Positions 13,628 through 26,381 of a stretch of 64,000 nt of DNA are shown here, in pieces. The position numbers were made by a program, and so were the translations under genes. Origin of the DNA: Rhizophagus irregularis (lineage: Eukaryota > Glomeromycota > Glomeromycetes > Glomerales > Glomeraceae); NCBI RefSeq assembly GCF_026210795.1, contig NC_089455.1:2480001-2544000 (forward strand), written 5' to 3'. Every line of letters begins with the position of its first letter. The stretch's first letter is position 1. Under the pieces are notes generated by a model, which did not search any database, had not been told where the DNA came from, and worked only from the letters and a program-made list of their open reading frames with translations.

Positions 13628-16600
13628 ATGCTAAAAAGAAAAACTGTCGATAAAAGGTTTGTCGATTATGTATTTTTAGCAGGTTTACCCCCGAATTTTC
13701 GAATTAATCCCAAAAAGCAAGAATCGATAGATCAATTATCATCTTCTAATCATGAAAATGATAATTTATTCATTAAAGAAGAAGAACATTCAAATGAATC
13801 GAATGGAAAAGAAAATGATATTATGAAATCAAAAGAGGATGAGGATGATGATACCATAAAAAGTGCTGATGACAAAACATCTTCAAAAATCATCTCGAAA
13901 AATACCCCCGTCAAATCAGATACGACTCCTGGTAATAATGACACAAATACATCTGAAATAACTAATGCATCGAAAAAATTATTTGAAAGATATAGTAGAG
14001 ATTTAGTAATACATGATGATGAAAGTAAACAATTATTTGATTCATTATTTGAAAGTATTAAATTAAATATATTAAAATTTGATCAAGAACGTGACGAATT
14101 TTTAAAATCATTGGGAAAAGAAATAAAAGAAATAAAGGTTCCTAATATTACATTCAGAAAAAGTTTTAATAAAAATGTTAATGATGATGATGATGAAACT
14201 CATGAAAGTGGATCAAGTACTGAAATTAAGGATTTTGATGATGAATTACTAGAAACAGATTCTATAAAAAGTCTTTCAAATAGTGATATTCAAGAACAAT
14301 CAAATAATATCAGAAGTTCATATCAGAATGTAGTACCACAACAACCTTCATCAAAACAGAATGTTGATGATTCTGATACTTTGTTACATCCTTTAAAACA
14401 AAGATTTTCTCCAAAATTATTATCCAGATATCCAAAGAATGATTATCCAAAAGAAGGAAACTTTCCTGCATATGTTCCAATGGTACTTTTTTCTTTCTTT
14501 TTTTATATATATTTATGTGTGTTGTCGTACCTATATTTAAAATTTTTTGTTTTTAATAGTTTTGTTTTCCTAATGATATAATGATAAGAGAATCAGACAA
14601 ATGCCCTGATGCAACTTTCCATGGTTTTGTATCCTTTAAAAATAAAATAAAAAAAATCAAATGCTGATTTAAAATATATATTATGTAATATTATCTTTAA
14701 CGGAAAATATTAATGATCGTTATTAGGTGATGACACAGGAAGATGGCTCACAGCGATATGGAGTATGTTTAACTACATTTGAACCAATACAAGATGATTT
14801 GTTTGAAGAATTATACGAACAACAAAAAATCTGGAGAGAAGCTAACATGGTAAGTAAATTATTTTGATTTTTTATCAAATGTGATATCGACCTTTCTTTT
14901 CACTTCCTTTATTAAATTTTTTTTTCTAAAAAAGTCTCAGAGTGAGATAGAATACGCAGAAAGTTTAAATGAAAAGATAAGGATAGAAAGAAAAAGAATG
15001 GAAACGGCAAGAGCAAAAATTTTATTACAGAGACACATAAGCAATAAAGAATTAGAAGAAATAGAAATGGAAAAGGCTGATGCAAAAGAAAAATTGGCAT
15101 TATATAATGAACTATTACAACCTATTAAACTAGGAGTGTTAGATAATAGTAATCTATGGGTGCCAAAATGTATTGGTATAATAAGTCATTTACCATGGCA
15201 TGATATATTAAAAGATTGGTTATGTGCTGTCGCAATGCCAATGATTGAAGGACTTAAAGAAAGAAATGATCCAATTAAATCTTTGATCCCTCTTGAGAGG
15301 TAAGTTAGAGGAGAACTATGGAAGAATAAAGTAGCGAATAACATAACATATATATATATATTTACTTAATTTTTTTTTAATAGGTACATAGTGAACCTTG
15401 TACATGAGATACCTTTACCACCACTTGGAAAATTACAAATAGCATTATCAGTTAATGATATGACATTCTTTTGTGCAAGGCCTGCGCTTAATCAGTTGCC
15501 AATAATGAAGGATGTAAGTGGTATTAACTTTAATTTGATTCGTAATTCTTTTCTTTACTAATCTTTAAATTTTTTTTTTTGGAAATAGTTTTCGTTATAT
15601 TCATTATTTAGAAGTCTTTCGATTAAGAATATAATAACATTATTTGAGGTTGCATTAGCAGAAGGAAAAATATTGATAATATCATCATACCCAGACATGT
15701 TATATCAAGTAGCACACAGTATAACATATTTAATTTATCCATTATATTGGCAGGGTGTATTCATTCCTGTATTACCCGCTAGATTAATGGCATGTTTACA
15801 GGCACCAGTACCATATATTATGGGAATAGAGAGACAATATAAGGGTATTGATTTATTACCTGAAGATGTACGTAATAATACTAAACGTAATTTTGTGAAC
15901 GCGTTTTTGTTAGAATTTCTCATTTACCTTTTTTTTTATTATAGGCTTGTATAATTGACGTTGATAAGGATACAATATTAATGGCAAAATTACCAATACA
16001 AATACCATCTAAACAAAGAAAGAAATTGTTTCAATCATTGGAAACGTATTCACCTATGCATGCACGTTATAACGTACCATATGGTGTGCCTTCATTTATA
16101 CAACAAGCGTATCCAAATGGTAGATTTACGCCAATGAGTAATAAATCAAAATTGTATGATAAAACAGCGGGAGATAAGATGTGTTCGGTAATAGGAATGC
16201 CATCTAGGGCAATACCGTTAACTTTATCAATGTCTAGTTCATTTGATCCTGAAAATGGATTAATGAGAACCAATAGTAATGGCGAAATTGATCAAGTTTT
16301 ACATTTAGCTCCTATATATGATAGCGATAATATGAGTTATAAAAGTAATAATAGTAGTTCAAGTACTATTAGTGATCTATTTGGTAACAATAATAATATG
16401 AGGTTGCCTAATTATAGTAATAAGACACATATGCATGTAAGATCAAGTGTTTCTATGAGTAATTTAAACTCGGTTTATAATAATAGTTCGGCACATTCTA
16501 TACAAAGAAGATTTTCCAATTTTGTTCCTCCTTCTTTCTCTTCTAATAAAGTTGATTTAAGTGGTTTGGACAAATTTGGTAAAAAAACAAAACAAAGACT

Positions 16601-17891
16601 TAGTACTATAACTGGAGGGGCAAGAAAGTCCATAATGGTAAGTTGTTATTGTTTATATTCTATTATATAATAGCCCTTACAAAAGACTAAATCTTTTTCT
16701 TTGCATTTTTTTTCGGTAAAAAATAACAGACGTTTAAAAACAAAGCATTAACAAGAAACAGTTTCTTGATAAATATACGTGAAACATCATCACATTTGAT
16801 TAACGATAATTCGATAATAAGTCCACCAACGTCGCCTGGTTCAACCGATTACTCTGATTCATTATTTGATGATGTTTCAAGTATATCTCATTCAAACAAG
16901 TCAGTACCATTAGGAGTTAACTCTGAAAAAAATTACACACAAAAAGAAGGTCATATGATGGTATTATTACCGCCTGATATTGAAGCATATGGACAAAAAA
17001 GTGGTATTAATACTTGGATGATGGAAGGTTTGGCTTGCGGTATATGTAGAAATAGTCTTGGTATTAATCCTGTGTATAAATGTGAAGGATGTTCAATCAT
17101 GATACATGATGAATGTTTAAATGATGTGGTTTATCCTTGTATACCTGCCTGTTTTGATGAACCAAAGGTATTAGAAGCATTCTTAAGAGTATTTTCTTCA
17201 TTATTAAGAAATTATCGTTCTTTTCTTATAAATAATGACAATACAACAAGAAGTCGTGCAAATGATGATAATGAATTCGAAACTATTGAAGATATTAATG
17301 AACTATTTAGAAAAGATTTGTTCTTAAAAACTCTTGATAAAGATGAAAAGGTAATTAATTTATTCATACGAGAAATGGTTTTATTTATTAAGCAACTATA
17401 ATCATAATACATTTTTTCTTTTAGGCATTTTTATCTAATTTGATAGATTCTCAATCATTTTCACAATTTATTACTGAGAGAGCAATAAGAAAAAGCGAAG
17501 ATTATGATATATTATATTTTGATGAAATTATAAAAGCAAAACTTAATAGATCAAAACTAAAATTATCAAAAGAATTAACGAGTTTCCTAGACGTAAGTAA
17601 AATTGTAATTCTTGTAATATATATATCTATATATATATATTCTTTAATTCTTATGATTCTTGTAAGTCTTGCAAGGAATATTAATCCACTTTTTTTTAAT
17701 ACGACTAATAGGATTCTTCATTTGATGTATCACAAACTATACGTGCCATGAAACCAAATGAAGAAGGTCTTGACGAATTAGGATTTGAAGGTTACATATA
17801 TTTACCTGATTGTTTTGATTCTGAATTAATGTCTACTCCTCGCCCCGTGCGAGATGGTTGGGCAAATGGTTTCGGTAAAGGGTGGAGGTAA
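13628..17891 (+). CDS. DENN-domain protein with inserted C1-like zinc finger (Rab GEF type)
   Basis: There are ten exons: 13628-14482, 14560-14628, 14727-14849, 14935-15299, 15384-15513, 15589-15867, 15945-16637, 16730-17350, 17425-17592 and 17712-17891. All junctions are GT-AG and in frame, giving 1160 aa. The N-terminus VDYVFLAGLP begins the uDENN, which is split by a roughly 240-residue acidic, disordered insert. It resumes at FPAYVPMFCFPNDI and TFHGFVMTQEDGSQRYGV. A charged helical segment follows (about 350-400). The cDENN has LYSLFRSLSIKNIITLFEVA, WQGVFIPVLPARLM and APVPYIMGI. A Ser/Asn-rich linker precedes the C1-like finger (about 941-975, Cx2Cx11Cx2Cx4Hx2Cx7C). The dDENN (about 985-1130) has FLSNLIDSQSFSQFI. 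DENN proteins exchange GDP for GTP on Rab GTPases in membrane traffic. The specific Rab cannot be told. Confidence 0.9.
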
Positions 17892-19206
17892 TTAAGGGTT
17901 GGGATTTATACCATGTAATTTAATAATTTAATGTAGTTTATATCATATATATATAATATATATATACATACACTATTAATAACAAATTTAGTAAATAAAT
18001 TTTATAAAATTTTATTAATTTTAATGATTCAAATCACCAAAGATATGTTTCTTATATAATGCATAATATCAGATTAGAAATGTATAATATTGTAATATTT
18101 TTTTTTTTGTCTTAAAAATTGTGAATAATAAATAAGTACTTAGTGGGTTTAATGTAATTAAGTTGTATAATGATTATAATATAAATATTAATAATAGAAG
18201 ATAAAATAAAAATGTTAAAAACTAAAAGGTTGTTTTTTGAAATACAATTTTATCTAAAATTCAATAAATCTGTAATAATCAATTTTTAAAAGTACTGTAT
18301 TTTACAAAAAAAAAATTTTTTTTAGAAGTTATTATTATTTTTAGTTAAAACATATTATCAAAAAAAAATTTATAATATAGTAAATAAAGAATCAACCAGT
18401 TTTATTAATAAAAATTAAAAATATAGCAATTAAAAAATTAAAATTTTATTTATTTTTTTATTATATACTTTATTTTAATTTACTAATAATAAAAAATAAT
18501 AATAATTCAATTTTTTAAGTATTTAATTAGTAAATATAATAATAATAATAAAATTTTATTATTATATTTTTAAATTTATTAATTAAAAAAAAATTAAAAC
18601 ATATTATTATTAAAAAATAAAATTTACATAATTTTATATATAATAATCTTTTAAAAATAAAAAAAAAATATTTTATTCAAAAAAAAAATTTTTTTTAGTA
18701 TTTACTAATAAGATTTAAGTAATATATAAATGCATATTTACTATTAATTTTATATATTTTAATTCTAATTGAAAATATATAATACTAATAAATAATTTTA
18801 AGATATTGCAAAATCAAAATTTTAATTAATATTAATTGAAATTCTTAATAATAAAAAAAAATCAAAATATTTAACTTAAATTTAAAATACTTTAAAAAAA
18901 AAATCCTAAATATTAAAATATTCATAAATATTTCTTTAAAAAAATCATTTTTAAAATAATAAATTAAAAAAAAAGTAAAAAAAAATAATATTTTATATAA
19001 AAATTTAGTAAATAAATTAACATATTTTTTCAAAATTAATTATTTCTTTTTTACAAGGATTTTGGTTAAAAAACTTGGGGAGGTGCTTAATTTTGGAAGT
19101 TTTTACTAGTATTTTATATAAAAATCTTTTTATCAAAGTTTGAAGGTTGGTAGAATTGTTTAATTTCAGAAAGTAACTAATTTTAAAAAAATACAGTAAT
19201 AAAATT
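17892..19206. other. Extremely AT-rich spacer
   Basis: Downstream flank of the DENN gene. It is almost entirely A/T with (AT)n and poly-A/T runs. A short minus-strand open frame at 18845-19033 is only Lys/Phe/Ile-rich composition. No gene can be supported. Confidence 0.5.
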
Positions 19207-19870
19207 ATTGTTCAGAGCGTAGCGAAGGACTATATAATTTTACGAAGGTCGATGATAATTAGTGTCACGTGGCGATTTCCGGTTGTCTGCACACGTCATT
19301 TCTGATTGGTCCACACAGGATGTGTATTGAAATTTCATGCTACATCAAAATAAACAAGCTATGTAAACTTTGAATTTTCGAAACTTATTTTCTAGAAACA
19401 TTATCATTTTTTTTTTAGATTACACTGGAAATGCTAGAATTGTAAATTCTGTAATATGCCATTAAGAAATAATGATTACCTTTTTTTAGATTTCGGCTAG
19501 TAAGCATATTTTTCTTTTAAACGACTTTCTTATTTTTTTTCTAGGGTTTCTGGATTTCTTATACATACCGGACTAGTGAGTTTTTTTTATTTGTTTTGCT
19601 TTAAAAAAACATTTTTAACGTTTCATTTTTATTTTCTTTTATCAAGAAACGCAGGTTTTTTGTACATGCCAGACTTTTAAAGGTAAATTGTGACTTGTAA
19701 GGGCTTTTCTTATTTGTTTAACTTTAAAGAAACGTTTCTAACGTTTCATTTTTTATTTTTATTTTTTTAGGGATGCCAAATTTTTTGTACAAATTAAATT
19801 TTTAAAGATATTTGGATTTTTGTATAAAATCTTTCACTCCGGACTTACAACGGTTTCTGTTTCCTAGTTA
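19207..19870 (+). mobile_element. Dispersed repeat element, copy 1 (short)
   Basis: It begins TTGTTCAGAGCGTAGCGAAG and ends TACAACGGTTTCTGTTTCC + TAG. Those ends match a second copy at 20183-21145. After the head is a less AT-rich module with TCACGTGGCG and TGATTGGTCC (E-box and inverted CCAAT box). Exon-like blocks follow near 19545-19575 and 19640-19680 (the latter ends GACTTTTAAAG then GTAAAT). There is no obvious inverted terminal repeat. A head fragment also occurs inverted at 27982-28010, so the family is dispersed. Confidence 0.6.
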
Positions 19871-20182
19871 TATATATATATATATATAAAATAGTTAAAA
19901 TTAATCTTTTTATTTTAAAAAATATTTTTACTATTTAATAATTAAAATTTGATAATTTATATCTTATTTAAAAGTTTAATTAAAGTAAATTAAATAATAA
20001 CAGATAATAAAATTATATTAAAGATTTGGATATTTTTCTTATTATTTTAGTATTTAACAATTAAATTTAATAATTATTTTATATTATTAAATTCATTTTA
20101 TTAAAAATATATGTTTTATATTTGTAACTTTAATATTAATAAAATTATTATAATTTAAAATTTTATAATATTTTTTTTTTAA

Positions 20183-21145
20183 TTGTCCAGAGCGAAGCGA
20201 AGGACTATATATGTTTATGAACCTTAACGACATATTGGATCACGTGGCGAAGTCCGTTTGTCCGCACGCGTTATTTTTGATTGGTCCGCACAGAGCGTGT
20301 CATTGAATTGGAAAGAGGTGGTTTTTTTATTTGTTTGACTTTAAAGAAACGTTTCTAACGTTTCATTTTTTATTTTTTTTTCTAGGGACGCTGGGTTTTT
20401 TGTACACGCCAGTCTTTAAAGCAAAATAGAAAAGAAGGCTTTTCTTATTTGTTTGACTTTAAAGAAACGTTTCTAACGTTTCATTTCTTATTTTTTTTCT
20501 AGGGTTTCCGGATTTCGAGCATCACAAAGGACTTTAAAGGTAAATTGGGAAAAGGAGAGGGTTTTTTTTATTTGTTTGACTCTAAAGAAACGTTTCTAAC
20601 GTCTCATTTCTTATTTTTTATTTGTTTCAGATTTTTTGAATATACGGACTTTAAAGGTAAATCGGGGTTTTTTTTATTTGTTTGACTTTAAACGAAACGT
20701 TTAACGTTTCATTTTTATTTTTTTTTTTTTTTAGGGATGCTGGGATTTTGTACATGGCAGACTTTTAAAGGTAAATAAGGAAGAGGAACTTTTCTTATTT
20801 GTTTGAGTTTAAAGAAACGTTTCTAACATTTCATTTCTTGTTTTTTTAGGGGCGCCAGGATTTTGTACACACTGGACTTTTAAAGGTAAATTGGAAAGAG
20901 CAGATTTTTTATTTGTTTGATACTTTTTCGATAGGGTTTTTTAAATAAATTTTTTTTTTAATTTTTAACTTTAAAGAGATGTTCCTAATGTTTTAATTTT
21001 ATTTTCTTCGTAGGAACATAGTTCAAACTTAATCATTTTTTATCTTCGTTTTTACTAATTCGAAAAGTACAAATAAATAAAAATTTTTAAATTTTTTATA
21101 CAAAATTTTTCGCTCCGGACTCACAACGGTTTCCGTTTCCTAGTT
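20183..21145 (+). mobile_element. Dispersed repeat element, copy 2, with micro-exon-like cassettes
   Basis: It has the same head (TTGTCCAGAGCGAAGCGAAG), promoter-like module (ATCACGTGGCG at about 20239; TTGATTGGTCC at about 20277) and tail (CTCCGGACTCACAACGG) as copy 1. The interior is a tandem series: pyrimidine tract + TAG/CAG, a 26-37 nt block, then AAAG|GTAAAT. Blocks are 20503-20539, 20631-20656, 20734-20769 and 20850-20885; a further block starting at 20386 lacks a GT donor. Spacers of 77-91 nt each contain GAAACGTT...AACGTTTC-type inverted repeats (for example 20346-20364). It could be a repeated gene fragment, a non-coding transcript unit or a minisatellite. Confidence 0.6.
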
Positions 21146-22474
21146 ATTTAAATAAAATTATATAATATAATATAATTTTAAACTAAGATATTTTAACTTT
21201 AAACTTTAATTTTAATTTTATATATAATTTTATTTAATATAGTATCAGAAGTTTATATATTTAACAATAAAAATATAATACTAAATTTTTAAAAAAAAAA
21301 TCTATGTAAAAGTTATAATCATTTAAAATTGCATGATTTTTATATAATTGCTTTAAATTTGAAAATTATAATAATACCAATCTGAATTATCATAATTTAA
21401 ATTAAATGTAATTTTTTTTTAAAAAAAAGAAAATTTTTATTAATATTCCTATAATTTAAAATATATTTAAAATATACTTGAATTTTTATTTTATAAGAAA
21501 ATTTAAAGAAAATCAAGTATATATTTTAAATAGATATTAAGTATAAATAAATACTTTTATTGGATATATAATTTTTATAAAATGGTAGCTGCTAAAATTA
21601 CAATATAACACATTTTTAAAAGTTCAAGCTGTATATAGTTTTTTGATAAAATTTAAAGTAAACAAACTTTTTACTTTGAATAATCTTTATAAAAAAAATC
21701 TTGAGATTATTCTGTTAAATTAAAGTATTAATTTTATCAGTCAAGTAAAGAAATATTAGAATATTTTTGAAAATATTTTAATTAAGCTTGCAATATTTAA
21801 AAATTTAATTAAAAATGTTAGCATTATAAATAATTTAAAACAAATTATAGAAGATATTAAATTAAGAATTTTGAATTTGTAAAATATAAAAAATTTTGTT
21901 TAATATTAGCTATTTAATATAAGAACTTATTGATTTATTACAGTTTTTAAAAAATTTAAATTAAATTAAAAACAGAAAAATATTATTTTAGTAGAATATT
22001 TAAATTATATAAATATTCAAATTTATTAAAGTAATAAGATATTTTTCTATAAAAAGATTTGATTATAGAGATATTGTGAAGATTTCTATTAATAAGATAA
22101 TAATATTATTTATTTTATTAGATTCATATGTAAAACTAATTGATAAATCTGTACCAGAAAATATTAATAATAATTTTTTAGAAAATAATTAATTTGAAAA
22201 ATGTATAAAATATGTAAATAAATATGGTAGTTTATTTTTAAGTTTTTAAAACTCTTTTAATAGGATACTATTAATAGTAATATTTAGTTAATCCAGCCTC
22301 TTAGAAGAGGATAGTAATTTTAGATAACTTTTTTATAATTGTATTGTTTTTACTATATTCAGTTTGATGCAATTATTACTTTTATATAAATATACAAGGT
22401 TATATTACTTTAATAAAAATATTAAATGTATTTTTATTGTTGAAATTTATTCTATCATATGATACTATCAGATA

Positions 22475-22838
22475 CTTTACTAAAAATGGCCAATTTTTTG
22501 AAATATTTTTATAGACCTAGATACAATAGCTTTCAAAACAATTGTGCAATTATTTTGTAAAATTTTTAAAATATATTAAGATATATTTGAGGTATTTTTG
22601 AGATTAAAATATTAAAATAATATCAAAGTTAATTATATTATAATAATAAAATAATAACAAAAACATTAAAAAAATTATTGTGATATTATTTTGAGTTATT
22701 TTTATAGACCTAGATACAATATAATTACAAAATAATAACAAAAGTATAATAAAAACATTTTGATGTATTAAATGTATTTTTGTAGTATTTTAAAATTATT
22801 ACAAAATCATTTCAAAAAATTGGCCATTTTTAGTAAAG
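22475..22838. mobile_element. 364 bp MITE with TA target duplication
   Basis: The terminal inverted repeats are CTTTACTAAAAATGGCCAAT at the left and the matching ATTGGCCATTTTTAGTAAAG at the right, extending through TTTTTGAAAT for about 30 bp. TA flanks both ends (22473-22474, 22839-22840). Inside, TTTTTATAGACCTAGATACA occurs twice (about 22507 and 22700). There is no coding capacity. It is a Tc1/mariner-like non-autonomous element by TIR and TA duplication. Confidence 0.65.
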
Positions 22839-23473
22839 TAGCTAATTAAATTCAATAGGTATTTTTATGTAAAAATGAAAAGTTTTTAGCTTATAGAACC
22901 TTATTTTTTTTATTAAGATATTATAGGATCTATATACATTATATAATTATATTAATATTAGAGTGAATTTATATAATTATATCTTTTATATGTAATGTTT
23001 AAATCTGGCTTTTATCCTAAAAAAGAAATTTTTTTTATGTTAATTAATTAATTCTGGCCAGAATTAAATTCATTATAATTATGATCTAATAAAAAAAAAT
23101 GACATTTAAAATCACCTTTAATGTCTTAAGTAAACTTGCAAAACACATACTTTATATCTTTTAATATTAAGAATTTCTTTTTACAAATTTTTGCTAAATT
23201 TAAGCATTATATAAAATGGTAAAATATACATTTATCTTTAATATTAAAATATAAATAAATTAGTAATAAATTTTAATAAATATTAATTTTTTATCTAATA
23301 ATACTCTTTTAATCTTTCTAAATTTATTTTTATTTTATTTTTAAATTTTTCAAATTAAATATTTTTTTTTTCAAAATATTTTAAAATTCAGTATTATAAA
23401 ATTCAATTTTCTGTTAATTTTTTTATTTAATTTTTTAAATTTTTAAATTTAATAAATAATAAAATTCTACTAA

Positions 23474-23591
23474 ACTGGGTGATCATCAACTTTACCAGAA
23501 ATAGGATGGAACTTGGGGCAGAATTAAGAATATGAATGTAACTCCGCCTAAATGCCATCCTAATGCTGGTAAATGCGATGATCGTCCAGGC
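23474..23591. repeat. Imperfect foldback repeat
   Basis: The left arm has CTGGGTGATCATCAACTTTA and AGGATGG. The right arm has CCATCCT, TGGTAAATGCGATGATC and CCAGG in inverse order. The arms pair imperfectly over about 40 bp. A diverged relative appears near 53050-53150 (TTGCCAGAATTAGG, GAAACTCCACCC, AATGCTAGTGCGATG). Confidence 0.4.
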
Positions 23592-24863
23592 AATACCCAA
23601 TTTTTTAATACAAATTGTTGTGAATTTTGATCAATTTGATTAACCTATTTAAAATTTTTTTTAATAAAATGCAGAGAATCTAATAATAATGGAATTGACA
23701 TTGGAATTCAGGAAATTAAACTTTAAAATATCAGATATTTTTGAAAAATATCAATTTGAATTTGGAAAAATAACTTCTAATAATAATATTATTATTCTTA
23801 TTATAAAGATTTCATGGTAAATAACACACATACAGTATATATAAAGTATATAATACGATCTTTATATACAGTAAATTATGACTGAATTGTTAGCATTTAT
23901 TGGTTATATCTACATTTTCTGTAAATCTGTTATCAGTGCCGAATGATTTTTTCATGATTTATGTTTTTATTTCCTAATGCCTATTATGTAATTATGAGTA
24001 CGACCACTTCTTTACTACCATTTTTATCCGTATTTCTTTCACTGAATGAATTTCAACTCCAAAAACAATCATGTTTTGTTACTTTTAAAAGTATATAGCG
24101 AAATCATGTGACAGTTTATCTGTCGTGTATAAGTAGTAAGTATAGTATATACTATACTGTCTGTACAGTATGTCGTCCAGTAATTTTGTTGCATTCAGGA
24201 AAATGGTATGACCACAGCCCACAGGGACAATAGTGGGTTTATAGATTCAGACCCTTTAAATGTACGGCTAATCCTATTACGTAATTTTTTTATAGATAGA
24301 CTCTTTTTTTATTTTCTTTTTGTACGGCTTTTCGTCAGTTTATTTTATGTTCTATTTTAGGATTTTTATTATATATGATTTCTTGTAGACTGTAATGATA
24401 ATGGAACTTTCTAAATAGTGTATACTATGTGTAAAAAGATGTCATGTATAATTTCTTGTAGACTGTACTGATAATGGAACTTTCTAAATAGTATATACTT
24501 GTTGTGTAAAATGAGGTCATATATATATAATTTCTTGTTGGATCTTTCTAAATAGTATATACTGTATGTCAAAGATGGGTTTCTTATCAAATTATCAATG
24601 TATTATTCATTGAAGCATGCATGTACAGTTTATTATCTTATTATTACATTGGCGAATCATAACAAATCTTGAATAATTACCTAATGTTACATCTTATATA
24701 ATAATGATATCAAGAAAATTTTTCTAATTAGAAACAATATAATAATGTATACAAATTAAATCTAGAAAAAAAAATAACAATAATCTTATTATTCAATAAA
24801 GAACTATTAGAAATTCGTACTACTAGGATTCGTGCTTTTTTTTTTCACATTACAAATCATTAA

Positions 24864-26381
24864 TTAATCGTCTACTTCATAAATTAATGTTTCATGATAA
24901 AATTTTGCAAATTCGGAAAAAGTACTATTAGGAGTTCCAATAACATCCATACCATTTGCAATTATTAATAAATCAATTAAAGGATAAAAGAAATCTAACA
25001 TTTTTATATTTCTATCAAATGTATAATTTATATCTCTTAAAGGTTCAATTAAATCTTCAAAATCTTTTAACGTAAATACACAATCAAAAGTAAAAAAGAT
25101 TTTTGATAATTCCATAAATGGATTAGAAGAATCGGTTGCGATAAATATAATTCGTTTGTTTCGTGATTTACAATTAATAAAATGATTTTTAGATTTTGGT
25201 ATATCGATCATTTGTGGTGATATTTGTGGTGGTATTTGTGGTGGTATTTGTGATGGTATTTGGGATGTATTTTTTATATCCTTAATTATAAGATCAATTG
25301 TATTTTTAATATTCTCTTTAAATATACTATCACCAGTTCTAACATGAACACCTAAAAAAGTTCCAAATCCACCTAATTTATTAATAATATTATTAACTAC
25401 TTTTAATAAAATTGGATGAGAAATTAAAAAATTTCTATCCATTTCTGATTTCCATTTAATAATATTTTCATTCTTAAAATCAATTCTAAAACTTCCAAAT
25501 AAACTATCAGTATGAATCAATTTTTCTTTTCTCTTTTTTAAATCATTAATTAAATAATAGGATTCATAATTAATTAATTCATAATTATTATCCTTATTAA
25601 TAGTATCAAAAAATCTATAATAATATCTATTTTTAGCTTTTTTACCTTGACTTAAAACAAATACATTTTCATTATTTAATAATAATTCATTAAAATTATT
25701 ATTAATCGTTTCTTTAACATTATTAATAGGAATATTACAAATTTTATATAAACCTTCAATAGAAAAATCATTTCTATTTATAATTTTAATTTGATTCTTA
25801 ATCCAGTTAAGATCAAATATTTCTTCCCAATTTATAATTATAAAAGAATCATGTTTAATATAATCTAATGAACAATAACCTTTTTCTTCTTCTTCTTTTG
25901 AATTTTTTATATTACATGATGATCGAATTCTTTTAATATTTTCATAATAATTCAATCGATCATAAAGTCTATTTAAAGGTGCATATGGAATAGAAAAATT
26001 ACGAGTAAAATGTATTATTGGTGGTATAATTAAAGTTCTATTTGTTAAATAAGCAAGTACTATAGCATTTTTTAATTCAATTAATTGATTATGAAATTGA
26101 CTATGTGGAAGGTATGTTAAAAATTTTTCATTTTCATCATAATTATTATTATTATTATTATTATTATAATGATTTTGTGGATTATTATTATTAGAAATTG
26201 ATTCAAAATAATTGAAATTTGTAACATTTATTGCTTCTAATTCTGGAGTTAATTTTTTAAATGATGAAAAGAATGTAATAGGGAATGTTATAAAGATTAA
26301 GAGGATGAATAATTTTTTGAAAAGAAATCTCGTTTTACCGGTATAAAATCGATAAATACGTGTTCTTATAAAAAAAACCAT
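24864..26381 (-). CDS. O-fucosyltransferase-like type II membrane protein (paralogue 1)
   Basis: A single-exon 505-aa protein. A basic N-terminus and one membrane segment (about 24-40, KLFILLIFITFPITFF) predict a Golgi/ER type II protein. A poly-Asn stretch (about 64-80) precedes the lumenal domain, which opens with FLTYLPHSQFHNQ (87-99) and NAIVLAYLTNRTLIIPP. These motifs mark fungal GDP-fucose protein O-fucosyltransferase-like enzymes. The HxRxGD-type nucleotide-sugar motif is intact (H346 V R348 T G350 D351), followed by IFIATDSSNP and GTPNSTFSEFA near the C-terminus. It also carries a PQIPPQIPPQIS repeat (about 376-390). It lies head-to-tail with a paralogue 1.7 kb upstream. The substrate is unknown and fucosyl transfer is inferred from the family. 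Confidence 0.8.
   Translation of the reverse strand: MVFFIRTRIYRFYTGKTRFLFKKLFILLIFITFPITFFSSFKKLTPELEAINVTNFNYFESISNNNNPQNHYNNNNNNNNYDENEKFLTYLPHSQFHNQLIELKNAIVLAYLTNRTLIIPPIIHFTRNFSIPYAPLNRLYDRLNYYENIKRIRSSCNIKNSKEEEEKGYCSLDYIKHDSFIIINWEEIFDLNWIKNQIKIINRNDFSIEGLYKICNIPINNVKETINNNFNELLLNNENVFVLSQGKKAKNRYYYRFFDTINKDNNYELINYESYYLINDLKKRKEKLIHTDSLFGSFRIDFKNENIIKWKSEMDRNFLISHPILLKVVNNIINKLGGFGTFLGVHVRTGDSIFKENIKNTIDLIIKDIKNTSQIPSQIPPQIPPQISPQMIDIPKSKNHFINCKSRNKRIIFIATDSSNPFMELSKIFFTFDCVFTLKDFEDLIEPLRDINYTFDRNIKMLDFFYPLIDLLIIANGMDVIGTPNSTFSEFAKFYHETLIYEVDD

Larger units (their letters stand above)
21146..24863. other. AT-rich spacer with two small repeats
   Basis: No coding sequence was found. 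It contains the TIR element at 22475-22838, the foldback at 23474-23591, a small palindrome CCTCTTAGAAGAGG at about 22297 and repeated ACTTTCTAAATAGT-type motifs near 24405-24560. The last ~150 bp form the 3' flank of the fucosyltransferase-like gene. Confidence 0.45.
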
